Assembly: GCF_000987775.1 (NCBI RefSeq)
Contig: NZ_LAHO01000012.1
Span: forward strand, 1-64,000
Direction of reading: 5' to 3'
DNA length: 64,000 nt
Origin: Arsukibacterium ikkense
Lineage (GTDB): Bacteria > Pseudomonadota > Gammaproteobacteria > Enterobacterales > Alteromonadaceae
Below are positions 38,476 through 46,598 of this stretch, piece by piece. Every line of letters begins with the position of its first letter. The first letter of the stretch is position 1. The notes under the pieces are model-generated. The model was not told the DNA's origin. It did not search any database and saw nothing but the letters and a program-made list of their open reading frames with translations. A program made the translations under genes and the position numbers.

Positions 38476-39255
38476 TCAAAACGCATGCCTTTTAACTTCA
38501 TCCAAATTCGCCACCATAATTTGCTGCGCTTCCGGGCGCGCTTCTATTTTGGCCAGGTCCAGGTTTAGAGCTTGCACAGCATATGGCACCAGCGCAGAGC
38601 GAACTGAAATAACCCGTTTACCGTCAGTCATATTGTAATCTTCGGCGATAATAGCCATTTGATAGTCTGATAAGCGGGAGTCGTGTACCAGCACGATATC
38701 AATTTTGTTGCTCCAGCGCTCATCCTGCGCTTTGGTCATATCGGCCTCGCCTTCTAGGCCATTAATGCCACGAAACCGGCTAAGCACAAAATCGCGATAC
38801 TCCCGGTTCTTTTCGCAGTAAGCACGCACATGCCAGCGAAGTGGGGTGCATACCAGGGTGTGCGGGGCGATGATGCGGCTTTCTTCATTAGGTGAGCCTA
38901 GCGACACATAACCCATATCTATCTTTTTGCCATCTCGAGCCGCTTGTACCAGGGCGCGTAGAATATCCGGATTAACCTGCCGCAGTGGTGGTGTTAGCAT
39001 TTCAGTATGGGCAAAACCTAAATCGAGTTGGCTAAAAGTGTGGGCAAAATCTTTAATGCTGGCTAGCGCATGCAGGTATTCATCTGCCAGGCCACTGGTC
39101 ACTTTGGGTGTAAAAGTAGCCGAGGGTTTATAGCCTTTTAATTTGCCGTCATATTCCAGGTTGTCCGGTGCAACGTCGCGTAAATAGCCGTTAATGTCTT
39201 TCGATGCTTGCTGGCGGGCAATACCAAAGCTATTGCATAAATGGTGTAGTGACAC
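38476..39255 (-). CDS. WYL-domain transcriptional regulator (BrxR/CapW-like)
   Basis: A 259-aa regulator. The N terminus has a winged-helix segment (LCNSFGIARQQASKDINGYLRD, then NLEYDGKLKGYKP) typical of BrxR/CapW-type regulators of defence loci. The WYL domain follows (about 105-190: ILRALVQAARDGKKIDMGYVS, TPLRWHVRAYCEKNREYRDFVLSRF) and a C-terminal WCX-like domain. BrxR/CapW proteins repress BREX, CBASS and other defence operons and may sense nucleic acid or nucleotides. The start is a GTG at 39255, and an in-frame stop shortly upstream means the usual first 20-25 residues (first helix) are missing. No BREX or CBASS genes lie nearby. The neighbour to its right is a divergent diguanylate cyclase gene. 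Confidence 0.8.
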   Translation of the reverse strand: MSLHHLCNSFGIARQQASKDINGYLRDVAPDNLEYDGKLKGYKPSATFTPKVTSGLADEYLHALASIKDFAHTFSQLDLGFAHTEMLTPPLRQVNPDILRALVQAARDGKKIDMGYVSLGSPNEESRIIAPHTLVCTPLRWHVRAYCEKNREYRDFVLSRFRGINGLEGEADMTKAQDERWSNKIDIVLVHDSRLSDYQMAIIAEDYNMTDGKRVISVRSALVPYAVQALNLDLAKIEARPEAQQIMVANLDEVKRHAF

Positions 39256-39294
39256 ACTAAATGCTGATGCAGGGTTGATTTAAACTTGTAATGC

Positions 39295-39308
39295 TTGTAC
39301 TAATACAA
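39295..39308. promoter_or_regulatory. Possible operator TTGTA-N4-TACAA
   Basis: A perfect 5-bp inverted repeat (TTGTA CTAA TACAA) lies 40 bases upstream of the WYL regulator start, inside the gap between this gene and the divergent diguanylate cyclase gene. Autoregulation through such a site is typical of BrxR-type regulators, but the match is short and could be chance. Confidence 0.35.
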
Positions 39309-39395
39309 ATAATAGGTACATCAAGTTATTTTTCTCTTAAACTAATTGATGCACTACATGGGCTTGTTCTGTTGGTAGTGAAATTCGGAGTGTAG

Positions 39396-40589
39396 ATGGA
39401 CCTTTTTACCCTGTCAGCCATAAATTTGGTTATTGGCCTTTTTGCCACAGTTTATTTCTTTATTGAGTTTCGCCGAACCAGCTCGCAAAAGTATTTGCTG
39501 GATTTATGTTTCGCTGGGGTATGTTTGGTTGCTCACTCCGCTTTTTCGATGCTGTATCAGTACCATACATTGCCTGGTTTTATCAGTCCTTTTGTGATTA
39601 ACACTGTTACTGTGGCTCTCCACCTAATGGTGCTGAGCGCACTACACCGGTTGCTAGAGCAACCATTGCAGCGCCTTTATCTGCTGGTAGTGGCGATAAC
39701 TTTTTATTTTTTACAGCTTACTCCGTTAATCCAGCAGGATCAGCTGTCCCGGCTGTTGTTAGGATTTGGCATCATTATTCTTATTAACGTGCTTTGTTTA
39801 AGAGTGTTAGCCAGAGCCAACAATGATACGTTTTCTTCAGTAGTCACGTATTTCAAATGGGTCATGTATTTTAATATTACGCAGATGACTATCAGGGGAG
39901 TCCTGTTTATTACGGGCAAATATGGCTTTACAACACCAGCGCCTAATCCCATTGTTTATCAACTTGGCTGGTTCAGTCTGACAATTTATGGCGCCTTGAT
40001 TCTTACTGGTGGTTTAATGATTCTAGCGCGACAGCGGCAGCTAGAGCTTGAGCATCGCGCCGAGCGAGACTCATTAACTGGTTTGCTTGACCGATCGTCT
40101 ATGCAAAAGAAACTAAATGCGGAATTAAATCGCTGCCAACGGCAGGGCCAGCCATTAACGTTAATGATCTTCGATATTGATTTTTTTAAAGGCGTAAATG
40201 ATAAATATGGTCATCAAGTCGGCGATAAAGTGATTCAAGCGGTAGCAGATGTTGCGCAGAAAAACCTTCGGAATTATGACCTGCTTTTTCGAATAGGAGG
40301 GGAGGAGTTTTTGATTTGCTTACCTGACACAAACGCAACGCAAGCAACGCATAAAGCTGAAAAGTTAAGGCTGCGAATTGAGGCGCTCGACCTTCTGTCT
40401 GAAGAAAAAATAACTGTTAGTATCGGATTTGCGATAGCTGAAGAAAAACAGGAGCTTGATGCATTAATTAAACGAGCTGACGATGCACTATACCATGCTA
40501 AGGCTGAAGGCCGTAATAAGTCAGTTGCCTGGCATGATGGAATGCTAACCGTTGCGATGCAAACACCGAACGGCAGCATTACAGTATGA
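39396..40589 (+). CDS. Membrane diguanylate cyclase (GGDEF)
   Basis: A 397-aa protein with about six membrane helices in residues 1-210 and a C-terminal GGDEF domain. The active-site loop reads GGEEF (residues 301-305), a functional variant, preceded by RNYD five residues before it, the usual spacing of the RxxD inhibitory site. It therefore probably makes c-di-GMP and is product-inhibited. Substrate-binding (DSLTGLLDR, DIDFFKGVND) and KAEGRN motifs are intact. CGGAG precedes the ATG. The N-terminal sensor type is not one I can name. c-di-GMP from it could feed MshE and other receptors, but linkage to the pilus locus is inference. Confidence 0.88.
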   Translation: MDLFTLSAINLVIGLFATVYFFIEFRRTSSQKYLLDLCFAGVCLVAHSAFSMLYQYHTLPGFISPFVINTVTVALHLMVLSALHRLLEQPLQRLYLLVVAITFYFLQLTPLIQQDQLSRLLLGFGIIILINVLCLRVLARANNDTFSSVVTYFKWVMYFNITQMTIRGVLFITGKYGFTTPAPNPIVYQLGWFSLTIYGALILTGGLMILARQRQLELEHRAERDSLTGLLDRSSMQKKLNAELNRCQRQGQPLTLMIFDIDFFKGVNDKYGHQVGDKVIQAVADVAQKNLRNYDLLFRIGGEEFLICLPDTNATQATHKAEKLRLRIEALDLLSEEKITVSIGFAIAEEKQELDALIKRADDALYHAKAEGRNKSVAWHDGMLTVAMQTPNGSITV

Positions 40590-40634
40590 TCTATTAAATA
40601 CTTACTTTTTAAGCAAATATACCGACGTCGATAT

Positions 40635-40844
40635 TTACATCTCGCAAGCCTTCCTGGAGGCATGTCTGATATGTTTTTGTATGCTGTGCATAGCACGCTT
40701 GTCGCTGGGTGATGAAGCAATAACTACAGACTCTTTACCACTTGGATGGATTAATTTGCCGTGCTTTTTCCCTTTTATGAACGTCCAGCCCAGGCTAATA
40801 AAGCGTCTAATCAGCTTGTTGATATCTTTATTACTACAGTACAT
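40635..40844 (-). CDS. HicA-like small protein coupled to pVip
   Basis: A 69-aa basic protein overlapping the end of the viperin gene. The segment DINKLIRRFISLGWTFIKG, then KKHGKLIHPSGKESVVIASSPSD, resembles the HicA/YcfA fold. In that fold a dsRBD-like beta sheet carries a conserved histidine (here in KKHGKL), used by HicA toxins to cleave mRNA. Its ATG (40844) lies inside the last codons of the upstream gene, overlapping by 11 bases, with GGAG nine bases before it, so translation is coupled to pVip. No HicB antitoxin gene is visible. The frame is open further upstream (to 41006) but only within the viperin gene, so the short form is chosen. Confidence 0.65.
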   Translation of the reverse strand: MYCSNKDINKLIRRFISLGWTFIKGKKHGKLIHPSGKESVVIASSPSDKRAMHSIQKHIRHASRKACEM

Positions 40845-41766
40845 CACAGCTATCTCCAACGTTGTTGCTGGCATAGCGTCTATCAAATTTTTCTGTAGAA
40901 AATTGGATCTCCTGCAGCGCCAGTGATGCTCCAACCGAAAGTATTGGACTGCTGTAAACATAATCAGAGCCTGCCTCAGCAGGGCTATTCTGAAAAAAGC
41001 GACCATGAGGGTCGATCATCAGATAGGAATTACGCATATCGTCATTTTTTTCAGCACAAATGATGTTCTGAAAAGCGTGATGACGGGCGATAAACTTTTC
41101 AAAACGTGCCTCATCAATCACATTTTTCGTTGTGATGATGGGAAGCATCTGCAGAACTTTCCACTTCTGAGGCGATAAACGCTCAACAAAATCAGATAAA
41201 TCGTCAAATACATTGATAGCATTTACTACGGTGTTTAGTTTTATTTTCAGGTATGGGTTGGCGTGTTTCCCAATATCAATAATGGAAAGTAATCGCTCAA
41301 CGTCGAGTTTTTGCTGATGGGTGGTATGGCGCCCGATTAAATGATTAGAAGATAGCCGAGTTGAATCAATGCTTATGCCAAACCAGGTTAGTAGCGGTGC
41401 CATCTGAGCCATTAACTCTTCCGTCAACAGACTGCCATTAGTGATAATGGACACGTCAAATCCGATTCTTTTTGCCTCAAGCATAATTGGCAGAAGTTTC
41501 TTTGATAACAGTAATGGTTCTCCCCCGGCAAAATTCAATCGTACTTTTTTGTAAGTCGGGGACTTTGAGGTATCCAATGTGTTGTACTGGAACTGGATAC
41601 AGTTATATAGTTCGAGTAGAAGCTTTGTAGTTGAATTTGAGTCATGGAATAACTCGCGTTTCTCATCAGGTTTTTTCCAGGCAGCGTAGCAATAATGGCA
41701 GCTGTAATTGCATACTTCGGTGATATGCCAGTTAATTACAAGTGTATCGGTATGGTTAGTATTCAT
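40834..41766 (-). CDS. Prokaryotic viperin (pVip), antiviral radical SAM enzyme
   Basis: A 310-aa radical SAM protein. The [4Fe-4S] motif CNYSCHYC (CxxxCxxC, about residues 17-24) is followed by NFAGGEPLL, where human viperin has NFSGGEPFL. SIITNGSLL, ISIDS, KLNTVVNAINVFDDL, KWKVLQMLPI and MRNSYLMIDPHGRF align in order with viperin's SIVSNGSLI, ISCDS, KINSVINRFNVEEDM, RWKVFQCLLI and MKDSYLILDEYMRF. Viperins convert CTP (and in bacteria also GTP or UTP) to 3'-deoxy-3',4'-didehydro nucleotides that stop phage RNA polymerase. The extreme C terminus (FDRRYASNNVGDSCDVL) departs from the usual RGGxYxW block. TAAGGAG eight bases before the ATG is a strong ribosome site. It is the first gene of a leftward unit with the HicA-like gene. 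The function is by homology only. Confidence 0.88.
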   Translation of the reverse strand: MNTNHTDTLVINWHITEVCNYSCHYCYAAWKKPDEKRELFHDSNSTTKLLLELYNCIQFQYNTLDTSKSPTYKKVRLNFAGGEPLLLSKKLLPIMLEAKRIGFDVSIITNGSLLTEELMAQMAPLLTWFGISIDSTRLSSNHLIGRHTTHQQKLDVERLLSIIDIGKHANPYLKIKLNTVVNAINVFDDLSDFVERLSPQKWKVLQMLPIITTKNVIDEARFEKFIARHHAFQNIICAEKNDDMRNSYLMIDPHGRFFQNSPAEAGSDYVYSSPILSVGASLALQEIQFSTEKFDRRYASNNVGDSCDVL

Positions 41767-41898
41767 GTTTCAGGCTCCTTATGTTAAGCCTGCTAAGCTT
41801 GCCGCCGAGACGGACTAGCCGTTATGAAATGTGCCGTACCCACCCTGATCTGTTCGCATAAGTTGTTGTTTTTGAATTAATTAAAAAGAGAATTTATT

Positions 41899-44613
41899 TT
41901 GGTCCGATTTCCATCAGTTGAATCCACTCTGCTCGAAGTGTATGAAAGTCTTGGTTGCGGCAGCTTTCAAACAAAAACAAAGAACAAATTCAAATCCGGG
42001 ATGTCGTTGCAAAAACGACAAGAGATGCTCGGTAACATTTTTTCTGCAATCATCGGAAAACTGGGTGTGGAAGCTGATATAAGCGACATCCTGCACAACT
42101 TTTTTGAATTCTCAGCATCGAACAAAGCCGTCGAGGCGCATTGTTTCACCCAGAACGCCTCTCAACAGCAGGTTGTTTGGTGGGTAGCAGCATTCAGGAT
42201 AGTCCCTTTCTTTGCCAGGAAAGCTGCATTCTGGAGTTTAGAAGAACCAGTCGATAAAGGTATGCCCGGTGGGCGTTTCTGGTATTTGCCTAACCTGGAA
42301 AATGAGGCGGTAACATTACCTGTTACCCACGTTGTAGATTGGCTGTTGGACTTGCTGGGCGCTTCTATTCATGGAGTTTCACAGGATTTGGCTATGAATT
42401 CTGATCCAGATGTTGACCGCTATGAGACAGTTTATCGATCGTTAAATAACTGGAAAAAAGGCACATTGCCTTCACCTGATACGATAGAAAAATATTTTTC
42501 CGATGATTCCATGCTCGTTTTTAATGGCACTTTTACGCCAACGACAGACTTAAAGTATCAGGATGTATATAAAGAAGCTCTTGATTTTGTAACCAGAAAA
42601 AATCTCAATGCGGAAAAGCTGCGCCATGAAATTCCAATGATTGAACCGGGTCGTATTGATAATGTGTTATCAGGTAATGCAGAGCAGGGTGAGGTAATGC
42701 ATTTTATTAACCTACTGGCTATTCGGTATGCCAAGCCATCTTTTGGATTAGTCAGAACGCGCTTACTTTTTGCCAGAATGGTGCAAGACGGCTATCGTCG
42801 TTTACTTAAGCTTCTTTGTCCTGGTGTTAACCAATATTGCTCCGATCCGAATAAAAATAAGCTGTTACAGTTATTGTTCAGCTTTCAGGCAATTTACAAC
42901 TTAACCATTGCGGCAGAGCGTAAATACTCACATATCGACGATACAGCAACTCGTATTGCCCATGAAAATATTTGGTTTGACAATAAATTGCCACCCTTAG
43001 AAAAGGCAATGATGTACCAGTCTGTTACAAATTCAGGTTCACAAGATACGCCACAGGATTTGGCGGGGCCACTGAATTTTATCTTTTCTCAGTTGCAACC
43101 AGAAGCTGGGATAATAGATATCTTTAGCTGTAATGAGCGAGGCATGATCTTCCCCTCTGAAGCCCGGGTGGAGCTGATCTCACTTCATGTGAAGTTATCA
43201 GAGCAGGTCTCAACAGCAATGCAAGAGGTAAAAGCAGGATCGCCATGGAGGGCATTTCAGAAAGTTACGATATTTCAAGCTATGACAACGTTGGTTCTCC
43301 AACAGCTCAGTAATAAAGGCTATGCGGCGGCATACCAGCGGTTGGAAGAGATAGCAGTTACAGATGATGAGAAGCTGCAGATTATTGCATTAAAACTGGA
43401 AAATATACTGATCCGAAATAATAGATTTAGTAAAGACTCATATAGCCTTGTCGATGGTTTACTGGGTCAAGCGAAGATAAGTGCTGCATACGAAGGTTGG
43501 CAAAACGTCAATTTGCTCAGACTGGAATCCAGACATTTGGTCAATTCGAATCAGTTTGATAAAGCAACTGAAGTGATGCGTGCAGCATTTAAACGCTGCG
43601 GTGCCGGAAGTTTTGGTTCAATGAAAGGTGAGCTTGCAAGAGATTGTCTGGCATTGGCTGTTTCAAATCAAAGGTTAATCCCGGAAAACCATACCACGTA
43701 TTACGAGTCGATACTGGAATGGAATTGTCTGGAGAATATGACAGGAATTTTGCAGCAGCCTGATTTAGAAGACGTTGCTGTTGAGTGTGCTACTTTTTTC
43801 TGGGACAACTTATATAAGCCTTACCCACAGTTTAAAAAACAATTACCACTAATTCAATCACAGCTGGAGCATGTTACAAAACTGGTGTTTACGGGCGATA
43901 ACTCTGCCCTATTGATGTGGCTCAAGCAGCACAAGAAGCTTTTGAGCAAACCTTTGCCCTATGTAAAAGCCGACAGTATCTTAATGTTTTGGTTAAAAGG
44001 CTTTCAGAAGATCCGCAAGAACATTTTACCCGGTTTTACAGGGGGGAAGTTATCTGAAAGAGACATGGTTAACGGTATTCTTAATAATATCCGTAATGGG
44101 TTAGTGGTTTTAGCAGAATTTGCGCCTAACCAAATTAATTTATGTGACTTTAAACAACAAACGCCATTGATGTTGGCCGCTGGTCATGGTGACGCGGAGT
44201 TTGTAGAAATGCTTTTAAATAATGGTGCAGAAGTAGACAAGCAAGATTTTACAGGCAAGACAGCGTTGCATGGTGCGATAAAATCAATGAACAATACCTG
44301 TGTTAAATTATTAATTGATGCTGGCTGCGCTATAGATGCAGAAGCATTGGGTGGCAGGACGCCTTTGCATACCGCTGCCTGGCGCTGTAATGTTTATGCG
44401 GTTGAGCAGATATTACAAAGAGACGTCAGCCTTGCAAACAAGAAAGACATAACAGGAAAAACACCCCTTGAGACAGTAGTGTCATTGTTAGATTACCCGG
44501 AGCAGTTGGCATTACTTAATAATAAGCTGAAGAGTCAGGGGGATAAGCTCGTTACGAGAACTGCGCTTGAAAATGTACGGGCGGCTTTTCTCAGTCAAAT
44601 CAACAAACTTTAA
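41899..44613 (+). CDS. Large ankyrin-repeat protein of unknown function
   Basis: A 904-aa protein I cannot assign to a known system. The C-terminal part (about residues 745-865) contains about four ankyrin repeats (QQTPLMLAAGHGDAEFVEML, GKTALHGAIKSMNNTCVKLL, GRTPLHTAAWRCNVYAVEQI). The first 740 residues are mostly helical with no signal peptide or clear membrane segment. Residues near 190 (LNNWKKGTLPSPDTIEKYF) resemble the end of a helix-turn-helix, and 440-660 look like helical repeats. Translation apparently starts at TTG 41899 with AAGAG eight bases upstream; the first ATG would remove about 35 residues. The gene is divergent from pVip with a 132-base shared gap and is AT-rich relative to the flanks, so it was probably acquired. 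A defence or toxin role is inferred only from context. Confidence 0.75.
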   Translation: MVRFPSVESTLLEVYESLGCGSFQTKTKNKFKSGMSLQKRQEMLGNIFSAIIGKLGVEADISDILHNFFEFSASNKAVEAHCFTQNASQQQVVWWVAAFRIVPFFARKAAFWSLEEPVDKGMPGGRFWYLPNLENEAVTLPVTHVVDWLLDLLGASIHGVSQDLAMNSDPDVDRYETVYRSLNNWKKGTLPSPDTIEKYFSDDSMLVFNGTFTPTTDLKYQDVYKEALDFVTRKNLNAEKLRHEIPMIEPGRIDNVLSGNAEQGEVMHFINLLAIRYAKPSFGLVRTRLLFARMVQDGYRRLLKLLCPGVNQYCSDPNKNKLLQLLFSFQAIYNLTIAAERKYSHIDDTATRIAHENIWFDNKLPPLEKAMMYQSVTNSGSQDTPQDLAGPLNFIFSQLQPEAGIIDIFSCNERGMIFPSEARVELISLHVKLSEQVSTAMQEVKAGSPWRAFQKVTIFQAMTTLVLQQLSNKGYAAAYQRLEEIAVTDDEKLQIIALKLENILIRNNRFSKDSYSLVDGLLGQAKISAAYEGWQNVNLLRLESRHLVNSNQFDKATEVMRAAFKRCGAGSFGSMKGELARDCLALAVSNQRLIPENHTTYYESILEWNCLENMTGILQQPDLEDVAVECATFFWDNLYKPYPQFKKQLPLIQSQLEHVTKLVFTGDNSALLMWLKQHKKLLSKPLPYVKADSILMFWLKGFQKIRKNILPGFTGGKLSERDMVNGILNNIRNGLVVLAEFAPNQINLCDFKQQTPLMLAAGHGDAEFVEMLLNNGAEVDKQDFTGKTALHGAIKSMNNTCVKLLIDAGCAIDAEALGGRTPLHTAAWRCNVYAVEQILQRDVSLANKKDITGKTPLETVVSLLDYPEQLALLNNKLKSQGDKLVTRTALENVRAAFLSQINKL

Positions 44614-45239
44614 GTCTGATGAAATGACCTATTTGCATTTGAAAAACAAAAATAAATAACGGCTAGAGCAACAAAGAAACCATGATCGCCAACGTGATGC
44701 TTTAAGGGCTTGTCGCTATTCCGTTTGAGCGTTAGCACGGTATAGCCATTTTTACCTGTATCTCGATAGGGTTTAGTTTTAATAGTGACTAGGTGTTGTA
44801 GCTCTGTTGGCGGTTGCCATTTTGCAATCAGGGTACTCCAGGTCGGATCACTGGCTACCCTGTTAACTCTTAATGTACATGCCAGCTCAAAAGCATCTGG
44901 TAGAGAGGTAAATATGGGCAAGAGCGCATTCAGGTAATTCCAGAGTTCATCTGGCTGCCAAAAATTAAAGCCGGACCAATCGTTAGTGCGGTACCAGACT
45001 GTTTTTTCGCAGGCTCTGAGAATTTGCTGTTGCTGCTTGTCAGATAGCGATTTAAATACAGATACAATCTTTTCAATGGTTTGCTCTGCAAAACGGTGTT
45101 TCGGCCACCGCGGCAGTTGATAATAAATTTTAGGCTCAGACTCTCGCATCTGATAATAATCTGACGGATGTACCTCTGAAGCACCGCGCGTTCCAGCTGA
45201 GAGAGTGTAAAAAATCTGTGTAAGTGGCATTCTATCCAT
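44610..45239 (-). CDS. Truncated hypothetical protein, 5' end replaced by IS
   Basis: The frame encodes 209 aa, but the first 14 residues (MDRMPLTQIFYTLS) come from the left end of the IS element at 45201. Only residues from about 15 on belong to the original gene, so the gene has lost its 5' part. The surviving part (WPKHRFAEQTIEKIVSVFKSL, WYRTNDWSGFNFWQPDELWNYL) matches no family I know. A hydrophobic C terminus (GFFVALAVIYFCFSN) is present. The 5' remainder is not found on the other side of the element. No ribosome site precedes the ATG inside the IS, so expression is doubtful. It overlaps the convergent ankyrin gene end by four bases. Confidence 0.6.
   Translation of the reverse strand: MDRMPLTQIFYTLSAGTRGASEVHPSDYYQMRESEPKIYYQLPRWPKHRFAEQTIEKIVSVFKSLSDKQQQQILRACEKTVWYRTNDWSGFNFWQPDELWNYLNALLPIFTSLPDAFELACTLRVNRVASDPTWSTLIAKWQPPTELQHLVTIKTKPYRDTGKNGYTVLTLKRNSDKPLKHHVGDHGFFVALAVIYFCFSNANRSFHQT
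45201..45228 (+). repeat. Left terminal inverted repeat of the IS256 element
   Basis: Outer end GAGAGTGTAAAA and inner end TGTGTAAGTGGC pair with the right repeat at 46478-46506. The last codons of the truncated neighbour's new 5' end read out through it. Confidence 0.85.
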
Positions 45240-45259
45240 GTATTTGAAAGGAATAAAGA

Positions 45260-46471
45260 ATGCCAGTATCAGACCGGCTTATCGATCAGTTATTAGCTGA
45301 CTACAAATCCCCTGAAGACCTGCTTGGTGAGCAAGGTATCCTTAAGCAGTTAACTAAGAAAATTGCTGAGCGTGCCCTTGAAGCTGAGATGGAGCAACAT
45401 CTGGGCTACGCCAAACATGATGCTATCGGTAAGAATACCGGTAACTCACGCAATGGTAAAAGCCGTAAATCCGTACGCAGTATTCATGGCGACATCGAGC
45501 TTGAAACACCGCGTGACCGCAACGGCAGCTTTGAGCCTATGCTGATTAAGAAAGGCGAGAAACAGCTCGGTGGCTTTGATGAGCGCATCGTTTCCTTGTA
45601 TGCCAGAGGCATGTCTACCCGCGACATTCAGGCCCATTTTGAAGAAGCCTATGGTGTTGAAGTTTCGCCGACCTTTATCTCGCAGGTAACCAACGCCGTA
45701 CTGGACGAGGTTAAAGCCTGGCAGCAGCGGCCACTGGCTCCCGTATACCCGATAGTGTATCTGGACTGTTTAGTCGTGCGCAGCCGTGACTCAGGCAGCA
45801 TCCAAAATAAGTCTGTCTACCTTGCCCTTGGTGTGAACACCGATGGGGAGAAAGAGCTGCTGGGTTTATGGATAGCACAAACCGAAGGTGCCAAGTTCTG
45901 GCTGTCGGTGATGAACGAGCTAAAAAACCGCGGTGTAGAAGATATCTTCATCGCCTGTGTTGATGGCTTAAAGGGCTTCCCGGATGCGATAGAAGCGGTT
46001 TACCCTAAAACCCAGGTACAGCTGTGCATCGTACATCAAATCCGCAACAGCCTGCGCTTCGTCAGCTGGAAAGAGCGTAAAGCCGTCGCAGCAGATTTAA
46101 AAACCATTTATGGCGCAGCCACTTTGCAGCAAGCCGAACAGGCGTTGGAGCAGTTCGCAGAAACCTGGGATAACCAGCATCCAAGCATCAGCAAATCCTG
46201 GCGTGATAACTGGACAAGGCTTAGCGTGTTCTTCGACTATCCGCCAGAAATACGCAAGGTGATTTATACCACCAACGCCATTGAATCACTGAATGCCAGC
46301 CTGCGTCAGGTCACCAAGACCAGACGGTCATTCCCAAGTGATGATGCGGTGTTGAAGTTGCTATATCTGGCTTTACACCAGATTGCTAAAAAGTGGACAA
46401 TGCCACTACGAGATTGGAAGCCTGCAATGACGCAGTTTATGATTATGTATGGTGACCGAGTATCGTTATGA
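45260..46471 (+). CDS. IS256-family transposase
   Basis: A full-length (403 aa) mutator-type DDE transposase. The catalytic residues lie in YLDCLVVRSRD (about residues 170-180), ACVDGLKGFPDAI (about 235-247) and NAIESLN (about 340-346). LCIVHQIRNSLRFVSWKERK is the conserved C/H segment typical of the family. The gene looks intact, with no frameshift, so the element may still move. AAAGGAAT precedes the ATG. Its stop codon lies seven bases before the right inverted repeat. Confidence 0.95.
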   Translation: MPVSDRLIDQLLADYKSPEDLLGEQGILKQLTKKIAERALEAEMEQHLGYAKHDAIGKNTGNSRNGKSRKSVRSIHGDIELETPRDRNGSFEPMLIKKGEKQLGGFDERIVSLYARGMSTRDIQAHFEEAYGVEVSPTFISQVTNAVLDEVKAWQQRPLAPVYPIVYLDCLVVRSRDSGSIQNKSVYLALGVNTDGEKELLGLWIAQTEGAKFWLSVMNELKNRGVEDIFIACVDGLKGFPDAIEAVYPKTQVQLCIVHQIRNSLRFVSWKERKAVAADLKTIYGAATLQQAEQALEQFAETWDNQHPSISKSWRDNWTRLSVFFDYPPEIRKVIYTTNAIESLNASLRQVTKTRRSFPSDDAVLKLLYLALHQIAKKWTMPLRDWKPAMTQFMIMYGDRVSL

Positions 46472-46477
46472 TAAACA

Positions 46478-46506
46478 GCCACTTACACAAAAGATTTTAT
46501 AGTCTC
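46478..46506 (-). repeat. Right terminal inverted repeat of the IS256 element
   Basis: The reverse complement reads GAGACTATAAAA at the outer end and TGTGTAAGTGGC at the inner end, matching the left repeat at 45201-45228. Confidence 0.85.
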
Positions 46507-46598
46507 TTGTGTGGATAATCCTCATCAATACGTGAGAGCACTTCCTAGTCACTTAGGGTGCACCTGAAAAGTCTGTTGTATCAGCTTCAATGGTAGGA

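Larger units (their letters stand above)
45201..46506 (+). mobile_element. IS256-family insertion sequence
   Basis: A 1306-bp element bounded by imperfect terminal inverted repeats at 45201-45228 and 46478-46506. The inner 12 bases TGTGTAAGTGGC are identical in both, and the outer ends GAGAGTGTAAAA and GAGACTATAAAA differ at two positions. It encodes one full transposase. IS256 elements usually leave an 8-9 bp target duplication; the flanks (CCAGCTGA left, TTGTGTGG right) do not match, so one side has been rearranged after insertion or two copies recombined. Confidence 0.9.

Noticed and set aside
46556..46564. GGGTGCACC, resembling the 3' end of tRNA-Arg, as a possible island attachment site
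   Set aside because: Only nine bases match and it lies inside the island just right of the IS, so it is within chance; no longer repeat of the tRNA end was seen.
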